DNA of 64,000 bases from Hymenobacter sp. BRD128 (GCF_013256625.1 NZ_CP053908.1:2480001-2544000); one strand, 5' to 3'; positions 16,436-25,012 are shown, numbered from the stretch's first letter. Notes: a model not told the origin generated them from the letters alone. Program-made: numbers and translations.

Positions 16436-19400
16436 ATGAAAGACATCAAGAAAGTACTGGTTCTCGGCTCGGGCGCTCTGAAAATCGGCGAGGCGGGCGA
16501 ATTTGATTACTCCGGTTCGCAGGCGCTGAAGGCGCTGAAGGAAGAAGGCATTACGACCATCCTGATTAACCCCAATATTGCCACCGTGCAAACGTCGGAC
16601 AATATTGCGGACGACGTGTATTTTCTGCCCGTCACACCGTATTTCGTTGAGGAGGTCATTAAGAAGGAAAAACCCGACGGCATTCTGGTGGCGTTTGGGG
16701 GGCAAACGGCGCTGAACTGCGCGGTGCAGCTCTACCGGAATAATATTTTCGAGAAGTACAACGTGCGCGTGCTCGGCACGCCGGTGCAGTCGATTATCGA
16801 CACCGAGGACCGGGATATTTTCATTGACAAGCTCAATGAAATCGACGTAAAAACGGCCCGTAGTCGGGCCGTTACCACGATGGACGACGCCATCGCGGCG
16901 GGTCTGGAAATAGGCTTTCCGCTGATTATTCGGGCGGCGTTTGCGCTGGGTGGCCTGGGCAGCGGCTTTGCTGATAACGAGGACGAGCTACGGGCGCTGG
17001 CCGAGCGGGCGTTTGCGACTTCGAGCCAGATTTTGGTGGAAGAATCCTTGAAGGGCTGGAAAGAAGTGGAGTACGAAGTGGTGCGCGACTGCTATGATAA
17101 CTGCATCACGGTCTGCAATATGGAGAATTTCGACCCCATCGGTATTCATACCGGCGAGAGCATCGTGGTGGCCCCGTCGCAGACGCTCAGCAACCGCGAG
17201 TACCACAAGCTGCGCCAGATTGGCATCAAGACCATTCGGCACCTGGGCATTGTGGGCGAGTGCAATATTCAGTACGCGCTCGACCCGGTGTCGGAGGATT
17301 ACCGCGTGATTGAGGTGAATGCGCGCTTGTCGCGCTCGTCGGCGCTGGCCTCAAAGGCTACGGGCTACCCGCTGGCGTTTGTGGCGGCCAAGCTGGCGCT
17401 GGGCTACGGGCTGTTTGAGGTGAAAAACAGTGTGACGCAGACGACTTCGGCGCTCTTTGAGCCGGCGCTCGACTACGTGGTGGTGAAGCTGCCGCGCTGG
17501 GACCTGGGCAAGTTTGACGGCGTGACCCGACAAATTGGCTCCAGCATGAAGAGCGTGGGCGAGGTGATGGCCATCGGTCGCTCGTTCGAGGAGGCCATTC
17601 AAAAAGGCCTGCGGATGCTGGACACCGGCCGCCGCGGCTTCGTGGCCAATCGGCCCGAGGCGCCCGTGACCAACGCCCAGGTAGACAAACTGCTGAGCGA
17701 CCCCAACGAGGAGCGTATTTTCGCTATTAATCAGGCATTTGAGCTGGGCTACACGGTGCAGCAAATCCACGATTTGACGAAAATCGACCTGTGGTTTTTA
17801 CAGCGCCTGAGTACCATATTTGAACTGGGCCAAAAGCTCCTGCCGCTCGGCGACGGCACTGCGCCCGACAAGGCGCTGCTCAAAGAAGCCAAGAAGCTGG
17901 GCTTCTCGGACATGCAGCTAGCCGCCAAGTTCTACGGTGAAAACGACCTACGCAACAGTGAACTGCGCGTGCGCACGCTGCGGAAGTCGCTGGGTATTTT
18001 GCCGGTGGTGAAGCAGATTGATACCCTGGCGGCCGAGTTTCCGGCCAAAACGAACTATCTGTACCTCACTTACCACGGCACTGAGAATGACCTGGCGCCC
18101 GAAACTGACAAGGCGGTGGCCGTGCTGGGCTCGGGCGTGTACCGCATCGGCAGCAGCGTGGAGTTTGACTGGTGCGGCGTGAATGCCATCCAAACCGCCG
18201 CCGCCGAGGGCTATAAAACCATCGTTATCAACTACAACCCCGAAACCGTTTCGACCGACTACGACGTGAGCGACCGGCTGTACTTCGAGGAGCTGTCGTT
18301 TGAGCGGGTGATGGATATTCTGGATTTTGAGCAGCCGGGTGGGGTTATTCTCTCCACGGGCGGCCAGATTCCGAACAACCTCGCCATGCGCCTGCACCAG
18401 GAAAACGTGCCGGTGCTGGGCACCTCGCCCGAGCGCATCGACGAGGCCGAAAACCGCCACAAGTTCTCGTCGATTATGGACGAGCTGGGCATTTCGCAGC
18501 CACGCTGGAGCGAGCTTTCGACCCTAGAAGGCGTGTTTGAGTTCGTGGGCAAAGTGGGTTTCCCGGTGCTTATCCGGCCGAGCTACGTGCTGTCGGGCGC
18601 GGCTATGAACGTGGTTTCCAACAACTACGAGCTGGAAACTTTCCTGAAGCTAGCCAAGGAAGTGAGCACCGAATACCCGGTGGTGGTGTCGGAGTTCATC
18701 GAAGAAGCCAAGGAAATCGAGCTGGACGCGGTGGCCGACCACGGCGAAATCGTGAGCTACGCCATCTCGGAGCACGTCGAGTTTGCGGGCGTGCACTCGG
18801 GCGACGCCACCATGTACTACCCCCCCCAGAAGGTGTATGTAGAGACGGTGCGCCGCCTCAAGGCCATTGCCGAGAAAATCGCCAAGCGCTACGAAATCAG
18901 CGGGCCGTTCAACATCCAATTCCTGGGCAAAAACAACGACCTGAAGGTTATCGAGTGCAACATCCGCGCCTCGCGCAGCTTCCCCTTCGTGTCGAAAGTT
19001 TCGGGCAATAACCTGATTACCAAGGCCACGAAAGTACTCCTAGGGGTGCCCGTAGACCGCGACGCTAGCGAGCTGGTGTACGACTCCAACTTCGTGGGTG
19101 TCAAGGCGTCGCAGTTCTCCTTTACCCGCCTGGCCGGTGCCGACCCGGTGCTGACCGTGGACATGTCCTCGACCGGCGAGGTAGGCTGCCTGGGCGACAC
19201 CGCCGACGAGGCGCTGCTTAAGTCGATGCTGTCGGTGGGCTATCGCATCCCCCAAAAATCGGTGCTGATTTCGGGCGGGCCCATCAACTCGAAAGTGACG
19301 CTACTGCCCGTGGCGCAGCTGCTGGCCGAGCGCGGCTTCACGCTCTACGCCACGGAGGGCACGCATAAGTTCTTCGCCGACATGGGGCTAGCCTCTACCC

Positions 19401-19663
19401 TCGTCCACTGGCCCGACAGCCAGCAGCAGCCCAACGTGCTCGATTATCTGCGGAATAAGGAAATCGAAATGGTCATCAACATCCCTAAAAACCTGACGAA
19501 AGGCGAGCTGGATAATGACTACAAGATTCGCCGCACGGCCGTCGATTTCAGCATCCCGCTGCTGACGAATGCGCGGCTGGCGAGCGCGTTTATTACCGCG
19601 TTCTGCGAGTTGGAAATGAGCGACTTAAAGATTAAGAGCTGGAACGAGTACAAGGCGCAGTAG
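16436..19663 (+). CDS. carB: Carbamoyl-phosphate synthase large subunit
   Basis: 1075 residues from the ATG at 16436 (MKDIKKVLVLGSGAL); an upstream in-frame extension reaches into the inverted repeat and is rejected. It makes carbamoyl phosphate from bicarbonate, ammonia and two ATP. There are two homologous ATP-grasp halves (about 1-400 and 555-940), each with a GSG-x-x-x-I-G-x-x-x-E-F-D motif (SGALKIGEAGEFDYSG and GSGVYRIGSSVEFDWCG). An oligomerisation region lies between them, and an MGS-like allosteric domain occupies about 945-1075. The copy serves both arginine and pyrimidine synthesis unless another exists elsewhere. Confidence 0.97.
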   Translation: MKDIKKVLVLGSGALKIGEAGEFDYSGSQALKALKEEGITTILINPNIATVQTSDNIADDVYFLPVTPYFVEEVIKKEKPDGILVAFGGQTALNCAVQLYRNNIFEKYNVRVLGTPVQSIIDTEDRDIFIDKLNEIDVKTARSRAVTTMDDAIAAGLEIGFPLIIRAAFALGGLGSGFADNEDELRALAERAFATSSQILVEESLKGWKEVEYEVVRDCYDNCITVCNMENFDPIGIHTGESIVVAPSQTLSNREYHKLRQIGIKTIRHLGIVGECNIQYALDPVSEDYRVIEVNARLSRSSALASKATGYPLAFVAAKLALGYGLFEVKNSVTQTTSALFEPALDYVVVKLPRWDLGKFDGVTRQIGSSMKSVGEVMAIGRSFEEAIQKGLRMLDTGRRGFVANRPEAPVTNAQVDKLLSDPNEERIFAINQAFELGYTVQQIHDLTKIDLWFLQRLSTIFELGQKLLPLGDGTAPDKALLKEAKKLGFSDMQLAAKFYGENDLRNSELRVRTLRKSLGILPVVKQIDTLAAEFPAKTNYLYLTYHGTENDLAPETDKAVAVLGSGVYRIGSSVEFDWCGVNAIQTAAAEGYKTIVINYNPETVSTDYDVSDRLYFEELSFERVMDILDFEQPGGVILSTGGQIPNNLAMRLHQENVPVLGTSPERIDEAENRHKFSSIMDELGISQPRWSELSTLEGVFEFVGKVGFPVLIRPSYVLSGAAMNVVSNNYELETFLKLAKEVSTEYPVVVSEFIEEAKEIELDAVADHGEIVSYAISEHVEFAGVHSGDATMYYPPQKVYVETVRRLKAIAEKIAKRYEISGPFNIQFLGKNNDLKVIECNIRASRSFPFVSKVSGNNLITKATKVLLGVPVDRDASELVYDSNFVGVKASQFSFTRLAGADPVLTVDMSSTGEVGCLGDTADEALLKSMLSVGYRIPQKSVLISGGPINSKVTLLPVAQLLAERGFTLYATEGTHKFFADMGLASTLVHWPDSQQQPNVLDYLRNKEIEMVINIPKNLTKGELDNDYKIRRTAVDFSIPLLTNARLASAFITAFCELEMSDLKIKSWNEYKAQ

Positions 19664-19684
19664 CCGTCCTTATCGAAGAATAAC

Positions 19685-19786
19685 AGAACGTCATGCTGAG
19701 CTTGTCGGAGCATCTTGGCCGCTTCGTTGGATTACTAATCCTAACGGCGTGGTAGAGAGGCTTCTACAAGCTCAGCATGACGTTCT
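19685..19786. repeat. Inverted repeat between carB and the transcarbamylase gene
   Basis: Perfect 21-base arms (AGAACGTCATGCTGAGC-TTGT at 19685-19705 and its complement at 19766-19786) enclose a 60-base spacer containing the CATCTTGGC tail typical of this repeat family. It could fold as a long hairpin in the operon mRNA. Confidence 0.8.
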
Positions 19787-19817
19787 ACTTTCGGCTTTGC
19801 GCTATTTTGAATTTAAA

Positions 19818-20762
19818 ATGAAAAATTTCCTCTCCTTCGCCGATGCGGGCGACTACAAAGCACTGTTGCAGCAGGCCCGCGAAATCAAGCAAAATCCTTA
19901 TGGCTACCAGCACATAGGCAAGAACAAAACTGTGGGACTGATATTTTTCAACCCTAGCCTGCGCACCCGCCTCAGCAGCCTGAAAGCCACTTACAACCTA
20001 GGCGCGCAAGCCTGGGTGCTGAACGCCGGGGCCGACTCGTGGACGCTGGAAATGGCCGACGGCGCGGTGATGAACGGCTCGACGCAGGAGCACATCAAAG
20101 ATGCCATCGCGGTGATGAGCCAATATTGCGACGTGCTAGGGGTGCGGACGTTTCCGACGCTGAAGGATAAGGAAGCCGACTACGGCGAGGAGGTGCTGAG
20201 CAAGATTCTGCAATACGCCACGGTGCCAGTTATCAGCCTCGAAAGCGCGACGCTGCACCCGTTGCAGTCGTTTGCCGACCTCATCACGGTGGCCGAAACC
20301 AAGCGGAAAGAGCGTGTAAAAGTGGTGCTGACCTGGGCACCGCACGTGCGCGCCCTGCCGCAGTGCGTGCCCAACTCGTTTGCCGACTGGTTTTCGGAAA
20401 TCGACTGGGTGGATTTTGTCATCACCCACCCCGAGGGCTACGAGCTGGACCCCAAATTCACGAAGGGCGCTACCATCGAGTATGACCAGCGCAAGGCTTT
20501 GGAAGGCGCCGACTACGTGCAGGCCAAAAACTGGAGCAGCTACCGCGACTATGGTCAGGTGCTCAGCAACGACCCGAGCTGGATGCTTACGCCCGAGCAC
20601 ATGCGCGGCACCAACGATGCCAAGTTCATTCATTGCCTGCCCGTGCGCCGCAACGTGGAAGTATCGGATGCCGTGCTCGATGCGCCGGGCTCGCTCATTA
20701 TTCAGGAAGCCGGCAACCGGACGTTTTCCATGCAGACGGTGCTGCACGAACTGCTGAAATAA
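19818..20762 (+). CDS. argF': N-acylornithine carbamoyltransferase (acetyl- or succinyl-ornithine type)
   Basis: 314 residues. It transfers the carbamoyl group to N-acylornithine, giving N-acylcitrulline. The carbamoyl-phosphate loop is SLRTR (47-51), with HPLQSFADL (about 178) and HCLPVRR (about 285). The sequence resembles Bacteroides-type succinylornithine transcarbamylase (recalled by eye) rather than ordinary OTCase. Family knowledge: the residue matching Pro90 of the B. fragilis enzyme or Glu92 of the Xanthomonas acetylornithine enzyme sets the acyl preference. Here the position is Gln90 in NGSTQEHI, matching neither. The ATG at 19818 is chosen because homology starts there; upstream is the repeat. 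Confidence 0.9.
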   Translation: MKNFLSFADAGDYKALLQQAREIKQNPYGYQHIGKNKTVGLIFFNPSLRTRLSSLKATYNLGAQAWVLNAGADSWTLEMADGAVMNGSTQEHIKDAIAVMSQYCDVLGVRTFPTLKDKEADYGEEVLSKILQYATVPVISLESATLHPLQSFADLITVAETKRKERVKVVLTWAPHVRALPQCVPNSFADWFSEIDWVDFVITHPEGYELDPKFTKGATIEYDQRKALEGADYVQAKNWSSYRDYGQVLSNDPSWMLTPEHMRGTNDAKFIHCLPVRRNVEVSDAVLDAPGSLIIQEAGNRTFSMQTVLHELLK

Positions 20763-21250
20763 TGGCTGACATCACTATCCGACCCATTGCCTCCGGCGAC
20801 AACGCGGCCCTGGCCCGCGCCGTGCGCGATACCCTGGCCGAGTTTGGCGCGGCCAAGCCCGGCACCGCTTACTACGACGAAGCCACCGACCACCTCTACG
20901 AGCTGTTCAGCCAAACGCCCCACAGCGCCTACTTCGTAGCCGAGTTGAACGGCGAGGTGCTGGGCGGCGGCGGCATCTTCCCCACCCAGGGCCTGCCCGC
21001 CGATACGGTGGAGCTGGTAAAGCTTTACCTGCGGCCCGCCGCCCGGGGCCGGGGCGTGGGCAAGGCGCTCATCGACCACTGCCTGCAAGCTGCCCGCGCT
21101 GCTGGCTACGCCCGCGTCTACCTCGAAACCACCGATGAGTTGACCCAGGCCATCCCGCTTTATGAGCGGCTGGGGTTTACATACCTGCAAGAGCCGCTGG
21201 GCGACAGCGGCCACTTCGGGTGCCAGATTTGGATGATTCGGACGGCGTAA
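20762..21250 (+). CDS. GNAT-family N-acetyltransferase
   Basis: 162 residues. Its ATG overlaps the transcarbamylase stop (TAATG), so it is translationally coupled and last in the operon. The acetyl-CoA loop is RPAARGRGVGKAL (about 94-106), followed by YLETTDELTQAIPLYERLGF, the C-terminal GNAT motif. Substrate unknown. It resembles small amino-acid or antibiotic-type acetyltransferases more than the cysteine-bearing GNAT that heads the operon. Confidence 0.85.
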   Translation: MADITIRPIASGDNAALARAVRDTLAEFGAAKPGTAYYDEATDHLYELFSQTPHSAYFVAELNGEVLGGGGIFPTQGLPADTVELVKLYLRPAARGRGVGKALIDHCLQAARAAGYARVYLETTDELTQAIPLYERLGFTYLQEPLGDSGHFGCQIWMIRTA

Positions 21251-21271
21251 ACTGCTGCTGCTTCATCGTTG

Positions 21272-21318
21272 AAACCCGGTCGTCATGCTTCGCTGCGCGC
21301 TGCATGACGACCGGGTTT
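21272..21318. terminator. Hairpin ending the arginine operon
   Basis: Perfect 17-base arms (AAACCCGGTCGTCATGC and complement) with a 13-base loop end in TTTAT. The position fits a terminator, and the CGTCATGC core links it to the repeat family of this locus. Confidence 0.65.
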
Positions 21319-21343
21319 ATCTTTCACGCCGTTTCTGCCCTTA

Positions 21344-21943
21344 ATGCACACGCTCCTACCCCTTTTATTCGCCATCGTCATGGGTATGGGCCACGCCTTC
21401 GAGCCCGACCACCTGCTGGCAGTGAGCACCCTCGTGGCGCGGCATGATGAAACGCGGGCAGCCCTCAAAAACGGCTTGTTCTGGGGCCTGGGGCACACTA
21501 CGATGCTCGTCATTTTTGGCGGGTTGCTCATTTTCAGCCGGGCCACATTTCTGCAATCGCACTACTTCGAGGCCGTGGTGGGCGTGATGCTGATGGGCCT
21601 GGGCATCAGCCGGCTGCTGGATAAGAACTCGTACCGCCAAGGGCCGCCCGCCAGCCAGCGGGCGAGTGTGGCCTATACCGTGGGGCTGGTGCACGGGCTA
21701 GCCGGCAGCGGCGCGCTGGTACTGCTGGCCATGAGCGCGCTCCCCGGCGTGGCCGGGGCTATTGCCTACATTCTGCTATTTGGGCTAGGTTCGGTGCTGG
21801 GGATGCTGGTGGCAGTGAGCTTAATGCGGATTCCCTTCACGCCCCGGATGCGGCTGGGCCGGCGGCTGCGGGCGGGCGCGGTGGTGCTGTCGTCGGGGTT
21901 GAGCGTGGGGTATGGCGGGTGGATGGTGTGGACGCACGTGTGA
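21344..21943 (+). CDS. ureH: Nickel permease of the UreH/NiCoT-like family
   Basis: 199 residues, with about six hydrophobic segments. The first helix carries H17-AFEP-D22-H23, the H-x4-D-H signature of nickel/cobalt permeases. A second signature-like segment, [12 protein letters not shown], is at about 44-55, and [15 protein letters not shown] at about 108-122. It lies just upstream of the urease genes, so nickel supply for urease is the natural role (inference). Note that some authors use the name ureH for UreD; here it means the permease. Confidence 0.88.
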   Translation: MHTLLPLLFAIVMGMGHAFEPDHLLAVSTLVARHDETRAALKNGLFWGLGHTTMLVIFGGLLIFSRATFLQSHYFEAVVGVMLMGLGISRLLDKNSYRQGPPASQRASVAYTVGLVHGLAGSGALVLLAMSALPGVAGAIAYILLFGLGSVLGMLVAVSLMRIPFTPRMRLGRRLRAGAVVLSSGLSVGYGGWMVWTHV

Positions 21944-21949
21944 ATTTTA

Positions 21950-22046
21950 CCCCGCGGCCCCCTCTCCAAAAAAGAAGGGGAGCCAACCGTCATCGGCCGT
22001 GAAAATCGCTAGGCTCCCCCTCTTTTTGGAGAGGGGGCCGCGGGGG
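21950..22046. repeat. CCGCGGCCCCCTCTCC inverted repeat pair
   Basis: Two copies in inverted orientation (21950-21984 and 22012-22046) of the CCCCCTCTCC ... GGGGGAGCC element that also forms the 58-base arms around 16 kb. They lie between the permease gene and ureAB and could form a strong hairpin in the transcript. Confidence 0.75.
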
Positions 22047-22100
22047 AAGTTAGCATTTGCCCGTCCCTACCCCTACTTTAGCACCCCTAGCCAAGAAATT

Positions 22101-22805
22101 ATGCACCTCGCCCCCAAAGACCTCGACAAGCTGGTGCTGCACCAGGCCGGCGTAGTGGCCCAGAAGCGCTACGCCCGCGGCCTGCGCCTCAACTACCCCG
22201 AGGCCGCCGCCCTGCTCGCCACCCAGCTGCTGGAGTTTATCCGCGACGGCGAATCGGTGGCCGCGCTCATGGACAAGGGCAAGCAGCTCCTGGGCCTGGC
22301 CGACGTGCTGGAGGGCGTGGCCGACCTGCTGCATGAGGTGCAGGTAGAAGGCACCTTCCCCGACGGCACCAAGCTCGTGACCGTGCACCAGCCCATTTGC
22401 CGCGAGCACGGCTCGCCCGAATTGGCGCTCTACGGCAGTGGCCTCAGCCGCACGGCCCCGGCCGCTGCGCCGGTGCCCGCCGCCGCGCCGGGCGAGTACC
22501 TGCTGGCCGACGGCGACATTATCCTGAACGAAAACCGCCCCGTTATCGAGCTGGAGGTGCTGAACCGGGGCGACCGGCCGGTGCAGGTGGGCTCGCACTA
22601 CCCCTTCTTCGAAACCAACCCGGGGCTGGACTTCGACCGGGCGGCGGCGTTTGGCTACCGGCTCCACATCCCGGCCGGCACGGCGGTGCGCTTCGAGCCG
22701 GGCGAGCGCAAGCGCGTGCAGCTCGTAGCGCTGGCCGGCGAGCGCCGCGTGTACGGCGGCAACGGCTGGATTGATGGCCCGCTCGATGAAGCCGGCAAGC
22801 AGTAG
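22101..22805 (+). CDS. ureAB: Urease gamma-beta fusion subunit
   Basis: 234 residues, fused as in Helicobacter UreA. The gamma part (about 1-100) starts [17 protein letters not shown] and includes GLRLNYPEA and VHQPI. An Ala/Pro linker follows (about 112-128), then the beta part (about 129-234) with [25 protein letters not shown] and [18 protein letters not shown]. The frame ends GKQ-TAG. Continuing past that TAG gives ALGKLG and then TAA at 22824-22826. A partial copy at 24.05-24.18 kb has CAG in place of this TAG, so the gene appears to have lost seven C-terminal residues by a point change. Start at the ATG 22101, after the repeat. Confidence 0.95.
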   Translation: MHLAPKDLDKLVLHQAGVVAQKRYARGLRLNYPEAAALLATQLLEFIRDGESVAALMDKGKQLLGLADVLEGVADLLHEVQVEGTFPDGTKLVTVHQPICREHGSPELALYGSGLSRTAPAAAPVPAAAPGEYLLADGDIILNENRPVIELEVLNRGDRPVQVGSHYPFFETNPGLDFDRAAAFGYRLHIPAGTAVRFEPGERKRVQLVALAGERRVYGGNGWIDGPLDEAGKQ

Positions 22806-22848
22806 GCGCTGGGGAAACTGGGGTAATCCTAAATAGAATTCAAGAGCA

Positions 22849-23277
22849 ATGCAAGCGATAGTTTTATTTCCCTTTGTTTTAGGGTTGTTTGCCGGTCGTC
22901 CATCCGACGAATGCCTAACCTTATCGTGTCAGTCGAAAGCCAAAAATGATTATACTATAAAATTTAAGAATGCCTGCGGAGATTCTTTATTTTACAGCGT
23001 GAGTCTTTACAGTTCAGATAGACCTAATGCTAGCAGTGGAAATTGGGAATGTTTGATAAGCGACATAAAAAAGAACACTGATTGCAATGAAGATGCGGTA
23101 GTAGCATTAACGTTTTTAGGCAAAGACAAAACAGCAGATATTAGCTATAAGCTTCCTCCTTTAAAATACAGCAAATACATACGATTTGAAATTTTTTACA
23201 GTAAAACGACAGGTACAGGCTGGGATAGAAAGAGCTACGGAAAATACTGCTCTCAGCCATTCAAAGTAAGTCGCTGA
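22849..23277 (+). CDS. Unknown exported protein in the urease insert
   Basis: 142 residues, clearly more AT-rich than the flanking urease genes. The N-terminus ([16 protein letters not shown]) is a plausible short signal peptide. Six cysteines follow ([29 protein letters not shown]), suggesting disulfides in an exported protein. The rest is rich in Lys, Ser and Tyr. No family recognised. It lies between the end of ureAB and a truncated copy of the ureC start, and looks recently acquired. Confidence 0.6.
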   Translation: MQAIVLFPFVLGLFAGRPSDECLTLSCQSKAKNDYTIKFKNACGDSLFYSVSLYSSDRPNASSGNWECLISDIKKNTDCNEDAVVALTFLGKDKTADISYKLPPLKYSKYIRFEIFYSKTTGTGWDRKSYGKYCSQPFKVSR

Positions 23278-23294
23278 CCTTTTATACTAATACC

Positions 23295-23390
23295 ATGTCC
23301 CTACCCCTTTCCCGGCAGGCGTATGCCGCTATGTATGGCTCGACCGTGGGCGACCGGGTGCGCCTGGGCGATACCGACCTGCGGCCGTGA
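23295..23390 (+). pseudogene. Truncated copy of the ureC start (29 codons)
   Basis: The 87 bases 23295-23381 match the first 29 codons of ureC at 25013 with four differences. Three are synonymous (CCC/CCT, CGG/AGG, GCG/GCT) and one changes the conserved Pro of YGPTVGD to Ser. After GACCTG homology stops, the frame adds two codons and ends at TGA 23388-23390, overlapping the GTG start of hicA. It is a 31-codon remnant that may act as a translated leader for hicA. Confidence 0.9.
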
Positions 23391-23587
23391 AAAGCTCCGA
23401 GCTCTTTCGCCGGCTGACTAAAAATGGCTGGTATAAAATTGCTCAATCAGGCAGCCACATCAAACTGGCGCACGCTACCAAGAAAGCACTCACCCGGAGC
23501 GGCTGTATTGAGTTTCCCTTGCACGGCAGCGCCGAGGTCGGTAAAGGGCTAGCCGCCGTGCTGCTGAAACAGGCGGGCCTGAAATAG
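23387..23587 (+). CDS. hicA: HicA-family toxin (mRNA interferase)
   Basis: 66 residues from a GTG start. It has the double-stranded-RNA-binding-like HicA fold pattern: [20 protein letters not shown], then SGSHIKLAH with the catalytic His24, then [23 protein letters not shown]. HicA toxins cleave mRNA and are neutralised by HicB. The start codon overlaps the stop of the truncated ureC copy (GTGA), suggesting translational coupling. It is paired with the HicB-like gene 74 bases downstream. Confidence 0.88.
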   Translation: MKSSELFRRLTKNGWYKIAQSGSHIKLAHATKKALTRSGCIEFPLHGSAEVGKGLAAVLLKQAGLK

Positions 23588-23627
23588 CCTGGGAAACTTT
23601 CGATAGCCTTGCCCAAGTCCCCCTACC

Positions 23628-23647
23628 AGGTAATAAATTTACTACCT
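23628..23647. promoter_or_regulatory. Candidate HicB operator
   Basis: An imperfect 20-base palindrome, AGGTAATAAATTTACTACCT, 18 of 20 positions symmetric, lies 14 bases before the hicB start. HicB here has a C-terminal helix-turn-helix, so autoregulation at this site is plausible. Inference only. Confidence 0.35.
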
Positions 23648-23661
23648 AAACCTAGTCAGCG

Positions 23662-24042
23662 ATGAAAAAATACGAGATGATAGTGGAACGCACCCCCACC
23701 GGCTACAGCGCTTATAACGAAGGCGAAGGAGCCTATACGGTGGGCACCAGCTTCGAAGAGCTGAAAACCAACATGGTGGAAGTGCTGAACCTGGCGCTGA
23801 GCGATACCGGCCGCACTATCGGTATCGAGGACGTGAAAATCACCTACGACCTGAAATCGTTTTTCGACGCCTACAAAGTCATCAACGCCGCCGCGCTGGC
23901 CAAGCGCCTGGGCATGACCCAAAGCCTGCTCGGCCAGTATATTGCCGGTAGCAAAAAGCCTAGCCCCACCCAGACGCGCCGCATCCTGGAAGGCGTGCGC
24001 GCCGTGGGCCGCGAGCTGGCCGAAATGGATTTTGCCTTTTAA
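23662..24042 (+). CDS. hicB: HicB-family antitoxin with C-terminal helix-turn-helix
   Basis: 126 residues. The N-terminal half has the partial RNase H-like HicB pattern (YEMIVERTPTGYSAYNEGEG, then FEELKTNMVEVLNLAL). The C-terminal half has an XRE-like helix-turn-helix (AALAKRLGMTQSLLGQYIAG then KPSPTQTRRILEGVRAVGREL). It should bind HicA and repress its own operon. The TAA stop overlaps an ATG (TAATG) that is in frame with the truncated ureB copy downstream. Base composition is like the chromosome, unlike the AT-rich genes on both sides of the pair. Confidence 0.88.
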   Translation: MKKYEMIVERTPTGYSAYNEGEGAYTVGTSFEELKTNMVEVLNLALSDTGRTIGIEDVKITYDLKSFFDAYKVINAAALAKRLGMTQSLLGQYIAGSKKPSPTQTRRILEGVRAVGRELAEMDFAF

Positions 24043-24179
24043 TGCCGCTGCCGGGCGAGCGCAAGCGCGTGCAACTGGTAGCGCTGGCCGGCGAGCGCCG
24101 CGTGTACGGCGGCAACGGCTGGATTGATGGCCCGCTCGATGAGGCCGGCAAGCAGCAGGCGTTGGGGAAGCTGGGGTAA
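24042..24179 (+). pseudogene. Truncated copy of the ureB end, in frame with an ATG
   Basis: 129 bases (24051-24179) match the end of ureAB (22698-22826) without gaps and with six differences. Five are synonymous; the sixth is CAG here versus TAG in ureAB. Preceded by ATG-CCG-CTG, the copy makes a 45-codon open frame ending QQALGKLG, translationally coupled to hicB. It preserves what is probably the ancestral UreB C-terminus. Synonymous-only divergence implies that it diverged while still part of a functional gene. Confidence 0.9.
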
Positions 24180-24216
24180 CCAGGAGACATTTTTCCACTT
24201 CAATCAAGACACCGTC

Positions 24217-24477
24217 ATGGATACTCAATGGATACCTATTGATAGCGAAACCAAAATGCCGTTAGGCAAGACACTATTGTTTTGCACAACAATGGGCAAT
24301 AATTCAGAACCAATTTATCTAACAGGTATAGCAAGAGGGTCAAAGGAAAATCCAGAAGCTGATTATTTTTTCACACCGCGAGAAATGCCGCCTATACATT
24401 TCGTACTCAGATACTGGATGGTAATTCCCAAGGTTAATAATTGGCCTTACTCTGCAAGCGAAAACGAGACTTTTTAG
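24217..24477 (+). CDS. Unknown small protein in the urease insert
   Basis: 86 residues from the ATG at 24217, AT-rich. It begins MDTQWIPIDSETKMPLGKTL and contains PREMPPIHFVLRYWMVIP; a W-x-P near both ends is reminiscent of small DUF551-type proteins, but the match is too weak to name. No signal peptide or membrane segment. It follows the truncated ureB copy. Confidence 0.5.
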   Translation: MDTQWIPIDSETKMPLGKTLLFCTTMGNNSEPIYLTGIARGSKENPEADYFFTPREMPPIHFVLRYWMVIPKVNNWPYSASENETF

Positions 24478-24485
24478 AAATAGTC

Positions 24486-25004
24486 ATGCTGCACACTAAG
24501 TACAGAAGTTTGGACGCAATAATTTTTCGCTTAAGTCACAGCGAAGGAATTTATGTGACTTATAGCAGCTTAGAAACGAAATTTACCAAGCCTGAGCATC
24601 TATCTGGTTGGGAGAAGAAAATAGATGAATGCGTGGAAATGGTTGATATACTGTGGGGAATTAGTGAAAACATTATTAAAGAATCTAATCACTACAACTC
24701 AGAGCTTAAAACGCCAACTTTTTACAGAGCAACTACCGTGTCTGTCAATTATGATGCAAATAATTATAAGTTTATTATCACAAGTGGTGAGGCTATTAAT
24801 GAAATAGCTATTTTTATGGGTAAACAGCATAAGCTATCAACGAACGACAGAATCTCATATGTTGCTCAAGCGTATGAAGGTAAATTGATGAGCTTAGTAC
24901 ATCAAATGAAAAATAGTTTACCAAGAGCCAGATATGACGAAATTATTTCTAGATGCAAAATCCCCAAAAACAGACTTCCTAATTCCTACATCTATTTTAA
25001 ATAA
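24486..25004 (+). CDS. Unknown protein in the urease insert
   Basis: 172 residues from the ATG at 24486 (a TTG at 24441 would overlap the previous gene). It is strongly AT-rich, with much Lys, Asn, Ser and Ile, unlike the urease genes. Predominantly helical pattern, no signal peptide or membrane segment, no motif recognised. It ends eight bases before ureC and so may be cotranscribed with it. Confidence 0.6.
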   Translation: MLHTKYRSLDAIIFRLSHSEGIYVTYSSLETKFTKPEHLSGWEKKIDECVEMVDILWGISENIIKESNHYNSELKTPTFYRATTVSVNYDANNYKFIITSGEAINEIAIFMGKQHKLSTNDRISYVAQAYEGKLMSLVHQMKNSLPRARYDEIISRCKIPKNRLPNSYIYFK

Positions 25005-25012
25005 AAACACTT

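Noticed and set aside
12970..22046. CRISPR array as explanation for the repeated intergenic elements
   Set aside because: The repeats are scattered and inverted, with no regular short spacing, and there are no cas genes.
24042..24179. A functional separate urease beta subunit gene
   Set aside because: Only the last 42 codons of ureB are present; the core beta fold is missing, so it can at most make a tail peptide.
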